From: UBA3946 sp002385755
GTDB taxonomy: Bacteria > Bacillota_I > Bacilli_A > ML615J-28 > CAG-698
DNA length: 64,000 nucleotides
Reading direction: 5' to 3'
Assembly: GCA_050953085.1 (NCBI GenBank)
Contig: JBMNLX010000001.1
Span: 1 to 64,000 of the forward strand
Below, piece after piece: positions 26,403 to 37,015 of the stretch (the stretch's first letter is position 1; every line of letters begins with the position of its first letter). The notes beneath the pieces were generated by a model, which saw nothing but the letters and a program-made list of their open reading frames with translations, was not told the DNA's origin and did no database searches. The translations under genes and the position numbers were made by a program.

Positions 26403-27386
26403 GTGCAAAAATTATCGATAGGTATAGTTGCTTTAAACGAAGAAAAGTTTCTTCCAAATTTACTCGAAGACATTCTTGCACAAACGTATGATCATTCTCT
26501 CATTGAGGTTTTGTTGATCGATAGTGGTTCATCGGATGCAACGAAACAATTGATGCTTGACTTTAAAGATAAATATCAAACCGAGTTTTCCGGAATTCAA
26601 GTATTAGATAATCCCGGGCGAATTCAATCCGCCGGATGGAATGTGGCAATAAACAATTTTACCGGTGATTCACTTACTAGAATCGATGCTCACACTAAAA
26701 TTGATAAAGATTTTTGTAAATTTGTTGCTGAGAATTTGGAGATTGGTGAATTTGTTGTCGGTGGTAAAAGGCCTTGTTTAATTGAAAACGATAACAATTG
26801 GGCCAGGACATTGCTTCAGGTCGAGAATTCCCTTTTTGGTAGCAGTATACTGAAAAGTCGTTCATCCGATACAAAACAATATGTTAAAACGATGTTTCAT
26901 GCCACGTACAAAAGAGAGGTGCTGGAAAAGGTTGGACTGTTTAATGAGAATCTTCTTAGGACCGAAGATAACGAATATCATTATAGAGTTAGAAAAGCTG
27001 GTTATAAATTATGTTATGATCCGCGTATTCTTTCCTTTCAATACGCAAGAGGCAGTTTTAAAAGAATGATAAAACAAAAATACGGAAATGGTTTTTGGAT
27101 AGGAAAAACAGTTAAAAAATGTCCAAAATGCCTATCCCTATATCATTTCGTTCCTTTTATCTTTCTACTGTCTATTCTTCTTTCTTTCATATTAATCATC
27201 TTTGGTTTTTGGTATTTTTCCATTGGGTTATTGGTTGCGTATTCAATTTTTGCCATCAGTAATACCATAATTTCTGGCATAAAAAGCGGTTTTACAAAGT
27301 ATCATATTATCATGCCATTTATTTTTTTAATTTTGCATATTTGCTATGGGGCAGGAACCTCAGTTGGCATCATATGTTTTAAATAG
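26403..27386 (+). CDS. family 2 glycosyltransferase with membrane tail
   Basis: I use GTG 26403, 9 bases after AAGGAG; GTG 26394, overlapping the previous stop, is possible. The GT-A domain shows SIGIVALNEEKFLPNLL, VLLIDSGSSDATKQL and RIDAHTKI (DxD-like DAH), then RTEDNEYHYRVRKAGY, where the ED pair is the usual acceptor-site motif. Residues 245-325 hold three hydrophobic helices. The layout is that of ExoA-like succinoglycan glycosyltransferases, which extend the lipid-linked oligosaccharide. Acceptor and donor are unknown. Confidence 0.85.
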   Translation: MQKLSIGIVALNEEKFLPNLLEDILAQTYDHSLIEVLLIDSGSSDATKQLMLDFKDKYQTEFSGIQVLDNPGRIQSAGWNVAINNFTGDSLTRIDAHTKIDKDFCKFVAENLEIGEFVVGGKRPCLIENDNNWARTLLQVENSLFGSSILKSRSSDTKQYVKTMFHATYKREVLEKVGLFNENLLRTEDNEYHYRVRKAGYKLCYDPRILSFQYARGSFKRMIKQKYGNGFWIGKTVKKCPKCLSLYHFVPFIFLLSILLSFILIIFGFWYFSIGLLVAYSIFAISNTIISGIKSGFTKYHIIMPFIFLILHICYGAGTSVGIICFK

Positions 27387-27399
27387 ATATGGAGGGAAC

Positions 27400-28464
27400 A
27401 TGGTTTTTGCTGTTCTTGGGTTTTCAAGTTTAATATCATTTATTCCAAAAAAGGAAAACAAAAAGTTTTTTCTATTAATATCGTTCGCGGTTTTATTTGT
27501 ATTTGCTGCTCTTAGGTACAATTATGGTAACGATTATTCTTCATACAACGAATTTTTTGATACTGTCAAAATGGGCGGCAGAATTGCCGGAATTAATGAA
27601 ATTGGATATAGATACTTGAATCAAATTTTCCCTTCTTTTCAACTTCTTATTGCCTTTATATCTTTAGTTTTTCTTTTCGCAATCTATAAAGTAATTGTAA
27701 CTTCAGTCGAACCAGAGTTATATCCTTTAGCCCTATTCATTTTTATCATTAACCCCTATTTGTTTTTAATGTCGTTGTCAATGATTCGTGAATCTATAGC
27801 AATAATTTTGTTTATTTTGGCTGTATATTTTGCCAGTAAGAAAAGGATTCTTTTATTTGTGGGGGCGGTTGCACTCGCTTCTTTGTTTCATGCGAGCGCA
27901 ATTTTGGTCTTGCCTGCGTATTTTTTATGCAATGAGAAAAACTTTTTAAAGAAGAAGGAATGGATATTATTGGTAATCCCAGTAGTACTTCTGCTTTTGT
28001 ATGATTCGTATATTTCTGGATGGATTGTGAAGCTATTAGAGTATTTTAAAAATCCAAATTATATTTATTATTTTGAAAATACAAATTCAAACTCCTTACG
28101 AGCTACTTTGCTAACATCAATTTCTTTTGTTTATGTTTGTTTGAATTTTAATAAACTTACCGGAAAAAAATTAATGTTTTCTAAGTTGGCACTGATTGCT
28201 CTAATGATTGATATCTTAGGTTTTAAAATTCCAATGGTAGGACGAATTGGCAAATATTTTGCTTATTTTTCAATCGTTGCGATTCCATCTATTTTTATAT
28301 ATAACTTAAAAAACGAGAAAGGTTGGAGAAAATTCTTGTTTGGATATGTTTTTCCACTCGTTATTCTAACAGTGTATTTATTGAGAGTATATTCCTTTTT
28401 TGCTAATCCAACTTGGAAGAGTTTTTTGGAATATCACTTTTTTGAGTTTGGGGTGTCATTGTGA
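27400..28464 (+). CDS. EpsG-like polysaccharide polymerase
   Basis: ATG 27400 follows GGAGGG closely; a longer reading from 27346 would lack a site. About 354 residues, with some ten hydrophobic helices and the EpsG-type block RYNYGNDYSSYNEFF (Arg-Tyr, then Asp-Tyr) after the second helix, followed by NEIGYRYLN and MSLSMIRESIAIILF (family pattern RQ.lA). Such proteins polymerise exopolysaccharide repeat units at the outer face of the membrane (Wzy role). It lies between a GT2 and a GT4 gene and is coupled to the next gene by an overlap of 4 bases. Confidence 0.85.
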   Translation: MVFAVLGFSSLISFIPKKENKKFFLLISFAVLFVFAALRYNYGNDYSSYNEFFDTVKMGGRIAGINEIGYRYLNQIFPSFQLLIAFISLVFLFAIYKVIVTSVEPELYPLALFIFIINPYLFLMSLSMIRESIAIILFILAVYFASKKRILLFVGAVALASLFHASAILVLPAYFLCNEKNFLKKKEWILLVIPVVLLLLYDSYISGWIVKLLEYFKNPNYIYYFENTNSNSLRATLLTSISFVYVCLNFNKLTGKKLMFSKLALIALMIDILGFKIPMVGRIGKYFAYFSIVAIPSIFIYNLKNEKGWRKFLFGYVFPLVILTVYLLRVYSFFANPTWKSFLEYHFFEFGVSL

Positions 28465-29660
28465 ATTATCTAATAATTGGCGGATTAAACATAAGACCGT
28501 TTGATGAATGTGATATAAATTATTCAGATGTGCAAATTGCGAATCAAGAGGCAAATAGCAAACTGATGTGGAATTTGATAAATGGCCTAGAAGCCAATGG
28601 TGGCATTGTTACTATTCTTAATACACCAAATCTTTTATCGTATCAGGAGAATAAAGAAATTTTATTCCACAAGGGATATTACTGGAAACATAGGGAAAAC
28701 ATAAGTGATTACTCAATATCTTTTTTAAATTTTTTCCCATTTTCGATTTTTTCTAGGAAGATAGCAATTAATAGACAATGCAAAAAATGGATAAAAAAAA
28801 CTGAAGGCGAAAAAACGATAATTGGAGTTACGCCTCATTACCCGATTGTTTATGCCATAAATAAGTATTCGAGCAAAGTAAAAACATGTCTTGTGGTACC
28901 TGACCTTCCAGAATATACCGGTAAAAGCAGGAGGAAAAGTCTTATTTATCGTTTATTAAAAAAAATAGATGTCTATCTTTTTTATAGAAATATTCGGAGA
29001 ATAAAAAACTTTGTTGTTTTAACGAAATACATGGAAGAAAAGTTAGGTAAGAATAATTATGTTTGTATTGAAAGTATGGTTGATCCGAGTGACGTTTTTA
29101 ATGAAATCCACAGTGAGGCATCAAATGAATTTTCGTTTCTTTATTCTGGAACCATACATGACAATTATGGGGTTATAGAATTTGCAGAAACAATAATAGA
29201 GTATGACATTAATTGCAAATTCTATATTTGTGGATTAGGAACTGGAGTTGAAAGGGTTGCTGAATTGTCCCGTGCTGATAGTCGAATTATTTATCTAGGA
29301 GCATTGAATCCACTTGACGTTAGAAAGTACCAATCAATTGCGTCGGTTTTGGTTAATCCAAGGCCAAATGATGGGAGTGATTATTTAAAGTATTCGTTCC
29401 CTTCCAAAACAATGGAATATATGTTATCTGGTAAACCTGTTATTTGCTTTAAGTTGCCCGGAATTCCAGATGAATATGATGCTTATTTATATTATATGGA
29501 ATCATTTGACAAAAAAAGCATGATGAAAGCAATAAAACATCATATGGAATTGTCCGAAAGTGAGTTGGATTCTATAGGACGCGCAAACAGAACTTTTGTT
29601 CTAAATAATAAGAATAATGTTGTTCAGACAAAAAAAATTATTGAAATGTTAGGGAATTAA
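28461..29660 (+). CDS. family 4 glycosyltransferase
   Basis: A 399-residue GT-B enzyme starting at GTG 28461 (overlap TTGTGA with the polymerase stop). The C-terminal half has the donor-site order FLYSGTIHDNYGVIEFAETI, FYICGLGTGVERVAEL, RIIYLGALNPLDVRKYQ and LVNPRPNDGSDYLKYSFPSK followed by TMEYMLSGKPVI, the usual KxxEYMASGKPV block. It would add a sugar to the growing repeat unit in the cytoplasm. The sugar cannot be predicted. Confidence 0.85.
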   Translation: MNYLIIGGLNIRPFDECDINYSDVQIANQEANSKLMWNLINGLEANGGIVTILNTPNLLSYQENKEILFHKGYYWKHRENISDYSISFLNFFPFSIFSRKIAINRQCKKWIKKTEGEKTIIGVTPHYPIVYAINKYSSKVKTCLVVPDLPEYTGKSRRKSLIYRLLKKIDVYLFYRNIRRIKNFVVLTKYMEEKLGKNNYVCIESMVDPSDVFNEIHSEASNEFSFLYSGTIHDNYGVIEFAETIIEYDINCKFYICGLGTGVERVAELSRADSRIIYLGALNPLDVRKYQSIASVLVNPRPNDGSDYLKYSFPSKTMEYMLSGKPVICFKLPGIPDEYDAYLYYMESFDKKSMMKAIKHHMELSESELDSIGRANRTFVLNNKNNVVQTKKIIEMLGN

Positions 29661-29664
29661 CAAT

Positions 29665-30897
29665 ATGAAAGTGCTGTGGCTTACAAGTAAAGATCCTTTG
29701 GTAAATCATAGTTCTGGTGGAGGTTGGTTTAGCAGCCTTTGCCAAAGTTTGCGAGCATTAAACGAGTATGAATTTTATTTTTGTTTTCCAGGAAAACGAG
29801 ATGAAGAAAGTGATAACACATTTATTTTCAAGTCTCGGCAAAAAAACAGTTCAAAAATAAATAAAAAAGTGGTAAAGAGATTTGAAAAATTGCTCGAAGT
29901 TATTTGCCCAGATGTTATTCATGTGTGGGGAACGGAGAATACTTTTTCGTTTGCGCTTGTAAAAGCAGCAAAAAAACTTGGTTATGTTAATAAAATTGTT
30001 GTCCACATACAAGGATTTTGTTTTGCATGTGCAGAACAATACGAATATGGCCTTCCATTTAATGTAATTCATGGCGTTTTGCCTCGAGATCTTTACCTTG
30101 GAAACGTTCGATCGACAAAAAAACAATTCGAGAAAAGAGGGAGATATGAAAAGGAATTGCTTTTGAATGTCTCTCATGTTTTTGGAAGAACCACCTGGGA
30201 TTATGCATATTGCAAAGCGATTAATCCTAACTTGAATTATCATTATTGCGGAGAGCTTCTTCGAGACTCATTTTATCACAAAGAATGGACATACAAAAAA
30301 TGTAACCCGCGTTCGGTTTTTGTTAGTTCGGCATCTTATCCACTAAAGGGATTACATTACTGTGTCTTGGCGTTCGCTGAGGTGGTAAAGCAATATCCAG
30401 ACGCGAAATTGTTAGTTGGGGGTACTAGTGTTGTTAAAAGTGTTGGTGGTTTTAAAGAAAGAATAAAACTATCGCGATATGGCTTATATATTAAAAGACT
30501 CATAAGGAAATATAACTTAACTCAAAACATCGTTTTTTTAGGACCGTTAAACGAAAAACAAATATGTTCGCAATATTTGCAAAGTAATGTTTATCTTCTT
30601 TCCTCGACTTTGGAAAATAGTTCTAATTCACTAGGAGAAGCTATGACTCTTGGGGTGCCAACAATTGCTTCTTATGTTGGAGGTAACCCTGACTTTATTA
30701 GACACGGCGAAAACGGCTATTTGTATCCATTTAGCGATTTTAGGTTACTCGCGTTTTATATCATAAAAATATTTGAAATGAAAGAAGAGGCCGAACGCTT
30801 ATCTGTTTCTTCGAGAAAAAGTTCTTTTGAAAGATATGAAAAAGAAAAAATACTCTGCGAAATAATCAAAGTATATGGGGAGCTTGCACACAAGTGA
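29665..30897 (+). CDS. family 4 glycosyltransferase
   Basis: A 410-residue GT-B enzyme starting 4 bases after the previous stop. N-terminal domain: MKVLWLTSKDPLVNHSSGGG and DVIHVWGTENTFSFALVKAA. C-terminal donor domain: SVFVSSASYPLKGLHYCVLA, NIVFLGPLNEKQICSQYLQS, and SSTLENSSNSLGEAMTLGVP with TIASYVGGNPDFI, including the ExxxxGxxxxE-like NS.GEAM element. Function as for its neighbour; acceptor unknown. Confidence 0.88.
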   Translation: MKVLWLTSKDPLVNHSSGGGWFSSLCQSLRALNEYEFYFCFPGKRDEESDNTFIFKSRQKNSSKINKKVVKRFEKLLEVICPDVIHVWGTENTFSFALVKAAKKLGYVNKIVVHIQGFCFACAEQYEYGLPFNVIHGVLPRDLYLGNVRSTKKQFEKRGRYEKELLLNVSHVFGRTTWDYAYCKAINPNLNYHYCGELLRDSFYHKEWTYKKCNPRSVFVSSASYPLKGLHYCVLAFAEVVKQYPDAKLLVGGTSVVKSVGGFKERIKLSRYGLYIKRLIRKYNLTQNIVFLGPLNEKQICSQYLQSNVYLLSSTLENSSNSLGEAMTLGVPTIASYVGGNPDFIRHGENGYLYPFSDFRLLAFYIIKIFEMKEEAERLSVSSRKSSFERYEKEKILCEIIKVYGELAHK

Positions 30898-30939
30898 AGT
30901 TCTTTGCAATTATTATTTTTTTGAATTTAGGTGAATATT

Positions 30940-31751
30940 ATGACAGAAATGCAAACAAAATTGCTGGAAATGCTCAAGTGGCTGACTGAGTATTTGGAAG
31001 GAAACGGCATAAGGTATTATGCTGTTGGCGGAACTTTACTCGGCGCAATTAGACATAAAGGGTTCATTCCATGGGATGATGATGTTGATATTGCAATCCC
31101 AAGGCCAGATTATGACCGGCTTATCAATATTTTCGGTAATAGAATTGGCAAGTATGTTTTGGGAAACCCCATATCAAAACAACAATGATTTTCTATACAC
31201 ATTTAGTAAATTATATGATACAAGTACTACTTTGATTGAAAAACAGAAAAAAAATGTTAAAAGGGGCATTTATATTGATATTTTTCCTCTTGATGGTCTG
31301 GGAACAGATTATGAGAAAGCTATTAAAGCATTTAAAAAAGTCGATCAAAAAAATATGTTTTTGATGACAAGAACATGCGCTATTAGAAAAACAAAGGAAA
31401 TGGTATAAGAATGTAGCAATTATCCTTTCAAGGATTATTCCATTTATAAATAATAAAAAATTATCGTTAAAAATAGATTCTCTTGCGTCAGCAATATTGT
31501 ATGACGACTCTACTTACATTGCTAATCTTAATGGTGCCTACCAAGAAAGGGAAATAGTCAAAAAGGAACTCTTTGAGATGCCTACAAAGTATCAATTTGA
31601 AACGATAAATATTTACGGACCAAGTCATTACGACGAGTATTTAACTCAAATATATCATGATTGGAAATCCTTGCCACCAATAGAAAAGCGTGGAAAACAA
31701 CATGATTATCTGCTGATAGATTTAAAGAAATCTTATCTTGATGGTGAATAG
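30940..31751 (+). pseudogene. LicD-family phosphotransferase with two frameshifts
   Basis: From ATG 30940: YAVGGTLLGAIRHKGFIPWD with the metal-binding DDDVDIAIPR, the LicD hallmark. Shifts near 31180 and 31385 break the frame, but all pieces are present: GIYIDIFPLDGLGTDYEKA, QRKWYKNVAIILSRII, FETINIYGPSHYDEYLTQIY and SLPPIEKR, ending at 31751. LicD proteins transfer phosphocholine or similar phospho-groups from CDP- or CMP-linked donors to surface glycans. An intact LicD is at 36202-37002. Either a recent pseudogene or assembly indels. Confidence 0.85.
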
Positions 31752-31753
31752 TT

Positions 31754-32462
31754 ATGAATATTGCAATTATTATTGCTGGTGGTGTTGGCTCAAGAAATGG
31801 GGGCCAATATTCCTAAGCAGTTTATTGAAGTTAATGGAAAACATGTTTTAGCATATACAATTGAATCTTTTCAAAATCACGCTTTGATTGATGCAATCGA
31901 GATTGTTTGTATAGACGGATGGCAAGATGATGTTTGGGCATATAAGGAGAAATATGGATTTACCAAATTAAAATGGATTACACCTGGTGGTAATACTGGG
32001 CAAGAATCCATCAGGAATGGTGTCTATAATCTTGAAGGTCTTGCCTCTGATGCCGATAATATAATTATTCATGACGGGATTAGGCCGTTGGTGGATGATA
32101 CTGTTATTGATGTCCTGATTGAAAAATGCAATCGTTATGGGAATGCTGTTACATCTATGCCTTATAATGAACAGATTTTTTTGGTTGATGATGAAATATC
32201 GACGATTAAATATATTCCTAGGGAAACATTGCGAAGGGTTGCAACTCCTCAGTGTTACAAATATAAGTTGCTTAATGAAAAATATCACGAGGCCTTTGAT
32301 AAAGGAATAGGTATTTATGGTTCTTCCTACACAAATACAATGATGGTTGAACTGGGAGTTCGATTATATTTTGCAAAAGGATCTGATAGAAACATAAAAT
32401 TAACAACGCCTGGTGATCTTGAAATTTTCGAAGCGATGTTAAAGAAGGAGAAAAACAAATGA
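31754..32462 (+). pseudogene. IspD/TarI-like cytidylyltransferase, one frameshift
   Basis: ATG 31754 starts MNIAIIIAGGVGSR, the CTP-binding loop, but one extra A in the following AGAAATGGGG shifts the frame; the rest reads MGANIPKQFIEVNGKHVLAY to 32462. Later family blocks are intact: IIIHDGIRPLVDD, IKYIPRETLRRVATPQCYKY and PGDLEIFEAML. With LicD and an epimerase beside it, it more likely makes a CDP-linked polyol or sugar (TarI type) than the isoprenoid intermediate of IspD. It overlaps the next gene by ATGA. Confidence 0.85.
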
Positions 32463-33463
32463 CTAGTTTAGAATTCGAGGATATAAAGTCTGTTGCCCGA
32501 ATTAGAATACAATTGGGATAAACTAACGAATAAAACACTATTAATTAGTGGTGGCACAGGGTTTATTGGCTCTTTTCTTTGTAATGTAATTCGATATAGA
32601 AATGAACACTATCATCAAAAAATTAGAATTATCAGCATAGCATTCAATCAACTTGAAAATGATGATACTGTGACATATTTAAAAAAAGATATTTGTCAAC
32701 CAATAAATTTGAATGTTGATATTGATTATGTTTTGCACATGGCTTCAAATACGCATCCAGAACAATACAAGTTAGATCCGGTTGGGACGATTACAGGAAA
32801 TGTTTTTGGTGCCTATAATTTGTTGATGCTTGCAAAAGAAAAAAATGCGAAACGATTTGTTTTGGCTTCGTCTTGTGAGATATATGGTGACGGAAAAAAA
32901 CGAGCCTATGGATGAGTTGTATTGTGGCTATATCAATTCCAATACTGCCCGTGCTGGTTATAACGAAGCTAAACGCGTTTCAGAATCATTATGTCAGTCT
33001 TTTGCCCCAACAATATGGAAGTAGAATCTTGTGTTTTCAGATTGGCGCGCGTTTTTGGACCTGATAAAACAAAAAAAGACTCAAAAGCGATGGCTCAATT
33101 TATTAGAAATGCCGTCAACGGAGAAGACATTGTTTTAAAAAGTTAAAGGCTTGCAAAAATACTCTTATGTTTATATTGCTGATGCTGTGTCTGGAATTCT
33201 TAAGGTATTATTAGATGGTTGTGCCGGAGAAGCCTATAACGTCTCTGCTGATTATGACGGTATGACTCTTGGGCAATATGCTGAATATATAGCTTCATTG
33301 GGTGGAAAGAAAGTAATATATGATATTTGAAGATAATCCAAACGCATCCCAAGCCATGAATGCTTTGCTAGATAATCAGAAAATTAAAAATCTTGGATAC
33401 AAACCTATTTATACGGTTTGCGAAGGATTAAGAAGAACTTTTAACATCCTAAAGGACAATTAG
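32459..33463 (+). pseudogene. NAD-dependent epimerase/dehydratase with several frameshifts
   Basis: ATG 32459 overlaps the previous stop. The pieces, in order, are LLISGGTGFIGSFLCNVI (NAD loop GGTGFIG), HMASNTHPEQYKLDP, RFVLASSCEIYGDG, GYNEAKRVSESLC (the YxxxK catalytic pair), CVFRLARVFGPDKTKK, KYSYVYIADAVSGILKVLL and TLGQYAEYIASLGGKKVIYD. Indels sit near 32500, 32897, 33010, 33145 and 33320, mostly in runs of A or C. The extended SDR fold is complete apart from them. It would shape the sugar or polyol activated by the neighbouring cytidylyltransferase. Confidence 0.85.
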
Positions 33464-33525
33464 TTGTAACTAACGACTCTTAATTGGGGGTTACGAGTTT
33501 TTGCAAATTAAAAGTTGGTGAAATT

Positions 33526-34784
33526 ATGATTAAAAGATTTTTGCTAGGTTTTTTATCGGGCTTTTTGAATTTGTTAACTCCAAAAGTTAAGTATTCTTTT
33601 TTTATAAGCACTGGAGTGAGTTCAAAGAATAATTGTGAAGATATTATCAACAATGGTGGAAACAATTCTTTGTGCTTTGCTTACAATCTCATTCAAAAAC
33701 GTTTTGATAAAAAAGTTAGCGTTTTTATTGTTTATATGGATGATAGCAGGGCATCACAGTATATTGATTTAATACAAAACGCAAAGAAAAACAATATTTC
33801 TCCTAAAGTTTATTAGGGGACACGCTGATAAAAGAGGAATATCGAGATTTTTTTTGTTTTTTGCGGGAATATCACTTCATGCATAAATGTATGTGGTGGA
33901 TTGTTGATACTGGAGATGCTAGGCTATTTGGGAAATTACCATGCCAAAAAATAATTAATCTAAACTATTTTATATCTTGCAAAAATGACTTGATTATTGG
34001 GAAAAATGATAGATGGAAATATTTAGATGCGGTTGTTACAACATCTTTACTTGGGTCAACCGTTATTTCTTCACAAACAGGGGTAAAATTAGATCGCTGT
34101 TTAGAGTTGGGGTTCCCAAGAAATGACACATTGTTTTGTAAAGAAAAACAGGCAAATATTATTAATTGGATTGAAAAAGAAATCGGTTATCGTCCAAGTA
34201 AAATAATTGTGTATGCGCCGACTTATAGGGATTACGAAAAAAAATCGAAAATTGATTCGAACAGATTCCTGTTTGGATATGACATTCCGGAATTAGAGAG
34301 CTTTTTATTAGAAAACCAGATATGTTTAATATCAAAACTACACAATTTAACAAAAAAAGAAACGATCACCCTTCCTAAAGGAGTAATACCTTTTAAAATC
34401 TGTTATGAGTTTACATTTTATGATTTATTGGCAATAACAGATTGTTTAATTACAGACTATTCGTCTGTCGGCTATGATTTTTTACTTGTCAATAGGCCAA
34501 TCATTTACAATTTATATGATTTAGAAAAATATATTGAGGATAGAGGGTTATCATATGAGCCATATGATGAATTTTGTCCAGGGGCTGTTGTTAATAACAG
34601 TTTTGAGATGATGGAAGAATTGACAAACTTCGTTCAAGGAATAGATCATTATAAAGAAAAAAGAATACGACTTTCTCGTATTTTTCATAAAAACATGGAC
34701 AAGTTATCTAGTGAGAGAATCATTAGTTATTTTTGTTACAATTATGGGTTAAAAAAAGCAGATGATAAAAAAACTGATAAATAA
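33526..34784 (+). pseudogene. TagB/TagF-like glycerophosphotransferase, frameshift
   Basis: From ATG 33526 the N-terminal frame (FLLGFLSGFLNLLTPKVKYS) runs to a shift near 33810. The C-terminal domain continues from about 33840 to 34784: VVTTSLLGSTVISSQTG, LGFPRNDTLF, KIIVYAPTYRDYEKKS and CLITDYSSVGYDFLLVNRPI, the CDP-glycerol glycerophosphotransferase signature blocks (APTYR and DYSS). Such enzymes add glycerol-phosphate or ribitol-phosphate to teichoic-type polymers. The C-terminal domain is whole. Overlaps the flippase gene. Confidence 0.82.
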
Positions 34785-36195
34785 GTATAAGAACTCAAAT
34801 ATTATTTTTAAAGCTAGTGTTTGGTTTGTTCTTGTATCAATAGTAGACAACGCCATTTCCGTTTTAACCCAACCTTTTGTCAATAGGATTCTAACCGTTG
34901 ATCAGGTTGGCATATATAACGTTTATAATACATGGGCAACCATTTTTCGAATTGTGGCAACCTTTAATTTGTTTTGTGGTGTTTATGAAGTGTTCTTGGT
35001 GGATAACAAAGACGATCACAAGCAGGTTAGAGGTTCCCTTTGTGTGCTTAGCACATTATTAACAACAATATTTTTTGTAATCGTTTTTGCAATCATTTCT
35101 CCGTTATCTTCTCTGCTAGAATTGAAACCACAATACTTTGTTGTAATGTTTTTGTTTGTGCTTTCAGAAGAAATTATACAGTTTTATATTGTACAACTTC
35201 GATTTACATATAAGTATGTTCGATACTCAGTTTTTGTTGTGACGCTGTTTTTTATTAAGAGCGTGCTTACTATCTTACTGGCGTATTTTTTAACAGATGA
35301 CCGAGTACTTGGTCGTATTTTGGGACTCACAGTCCCAATGTTTATGGTTGCTTTGGTACTATTTATCATCATTTTAAAAAATTCATCCATGAAGGACATA
35401 ACAAAATACTGGAAACAAGGAATCAAGTTCAATTTACCATTGATTCCGCATTATCTTTCTTCGATCCTGTTGGCCTCGTCGGATAAAGTAATGCTACAAT
35501 ATTTGACAAGTCATTATTATGTTGGAATTTATTCCGTTGTTTATTCCTTTTCGAGTCTTTCATTAATCGTATTCACGGCTTTAAATAATTCATATACACC
35601 ATGGGCATATAATGCCATAAAAGAGAAAAGATATGATGAATTGAAAAAGAAAACGAATGCGATTGTCTTTATATCTGTTCTTTTTTGCGCTTTATTAATG
35701 CTTTTTGCTCCAGAAGGTATATATATTCTTGGTGGCAAAGAATATTTGCAAGCCCTTCCTATAGTTCCGATTCTAATTTGTGGGACCTTTTTCTCATCAT
35801 TTTATTTTATCTTTTCAAATGTTGAGTTTATAAATAAAAAAACCAAAATGACTTTTCCGATAACGTTAACCGGCGCTTTGATAAATATCGGATTAAATTG
35901 GTGGTTGATTTCGGCTATCGGTTATGAAGCGGCTGCATATACAACTTTAATAGGGTATTTGTTTATTGCCTTTTGCCATTATGCATATAGTAGATATGTG
36001 GCGAAAGAAAATATTTTCGATATGAAGACTATTTTGCTACTACTTTTAGGTCTTGGTGTTTGCACAATTGGTTGTATTTTTGTGTATCAAATTGTGTTCT
36101 GGGCCAGATATATGGTTATCTTTTTGTGTGGTGTGTCATTCATATTCTTCGTTTATAAATTTTTTGCAAAAAAAAGGACAAAAGCAGGCGGTTGA
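34762..36195 (+). CDS. Wzx-type oligosaccharide flippase
   Basis: A 477-residue protein with about 14 hydrophobic helices and the MATE/Wzx-type start NIIFKASVWFVLVSIVDNAI. Other marks are QPFVNRILTVDQVGIYNVYN and, after the central loop, SDKVMLQYLTSHYYVGIYSV. It would flip undecaprenyl-linked repeat units outward for the EpsG-like polymerase. The ATG at 34762 lies inside the 3' end of the TagB-like gene (23-base overlap), so the two are coupled. The gene is intact, unlike several upstream ones. Confidence 0.9.
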   Translation: MIKKLINKYKNSNIIFKASVWFVLVSIVDNAISVLTQPFVNRILTVDQVGIYNVYNTWATIFRIVATFNLFCGVYEVFLVDNKDDHKQVRGSLCVLSTLLTTIFFVIVFAIISPLSSLLELKPQYFVVMFLFVLSEEIIQFYIVQLRFTYKYVRYSVFVVTLFFIKSVLTILLAYFLTDDRVLGRILGLTVPMFMVALVLFIIILKNSSMKDITKYWKQGIKFNLPLIPHYLSSILLASSDKVMLQYLTSHYYVGIYSVVYSFSSLSLIVFTALNNSYTPWAYNAIKEKRYDELKKKTNAIVFISVLFCALLMLFAPEGIYILGGKEYLQALPIVPILICGTFFSSFYFIFSNVEFINKKTKMTFPITLTGALINIGLNWWLISAIGYEAAAYTTLIGYLFIAFCHYAYSRYVAKENIFDMKTILLLLLGLGVCTIGCIFVYQIVFWARYMVIFLCGVSFIFFVYKFFAKKRTKAGG

Positions 36196-36201
36196 TACAA
36201 A

Positions 36202-37002
36202 ATGCGAACAATAACTTTTGATGAAAAAAAGCAAATCGAATTAGCTATTTTGAAAGAAATTCATAATTTTTGTGTCAAAAATGGAATCAGATACTTTTTA
36301 ACTTTTGGCACATTAATAGGGGCGATTCGTCATAAAGGCTTTATCCCGTGGGATGATGATATTGATATTTTCATCCCCCGAGGTGATTATGAAAGATTTA
36401 TTTCGACATTTGTTTCGGACAAATATAAGTGCCTATCAATGGAAAAGAATCGGCATTATCCTTTTACATATGCAAAAGTGATAGATATTAGTACGATAAA
36501 AAAAGAACCAATACATCTTTCGAAAAAAATGACTTTAGGCATAGATGTAGATGTATTTCCTTTAAACCCATATTTTGTCGATAATTATGAAAAAACAATA
36601 GAAAAAAAATGGAAAAAATATTGCAGATTGTGGTATTTATCTACATCAATTTTTCGTTCAAAAAGTGCACTAAAAACGGTTTTACTGTTTCCTTTAAAGC
36701 TGTTTCTTAGACCATTTGCGAGATGCATTTCCAAAAGAATCAACGACTTAACAGAATTATCAGGCGAAAGCGTTCCAATTGGATACATTACCGCGTTTTG
36801 TACATGTGAAAAGATAAGAACCTATAAAACAGAGTGGTTTGATAATTCGGTGCTGCATAGGTTTGAAGATTCTGAATTCTTTATTCCGGCTGGATATGAT
36901 GAATTATTAAAAAGCATATATGGCGATTATATGAAGCTTCCTCCAGCCGAAAAGCAAGTAAGTCATCACCGAAACAATTGTTACCATGTAGAAGAAAAAT
37001 GA
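36202..37002 (+). CDS. licD: LicD-family phosphotransferase, intact
   Basis: A 266-residue protein with FLTFGTLIGAIRHKGFIPWD followed by DDIDIFIPRGDYERF, the LicD nucleotidyltransferase-fold motif (DDxDI metal site), GIDVDVFPLNPY, and the terminal block ESIYGDYMKLPP-like (KSIYGDYMKLPPAEKQ). In pneumococci and Haemophilus LicD moves phosphocholine from CDP-choline to teichoic acid or LPS. The two LicC-like enzymes nearby (38126 and the fusion at 40713) could supply its nucleotide-linked donor. It starts 6 bases after the flippase. Confidence 0.9.
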   Translation: MRTITFDEKKQIELAILKEIHNFCVKNGIRYFLTFGTLIGAIRHKGFIPWDDDIDIFIPRGDYERFISTFVSDKYKCLSMEKNRHYPFTYAKVIDISTIKKEPIHLSKKMTLGIDVDVFPLNPYFVDNYEKTIEKKWKKYCRLWYLSTSIFRSKSALKTVLLFPLKLFLRPFARCISKRINDLTELSGESVPIGYITAFCTCEKIRTYKTEWFDNSVLHRFEDSEFFIPAGYDELLKSIYGDYMKLPPAEKQVSHHRNNCYHVEEK

Positions 37003-37015
37003 GCAAGGAGTGATT

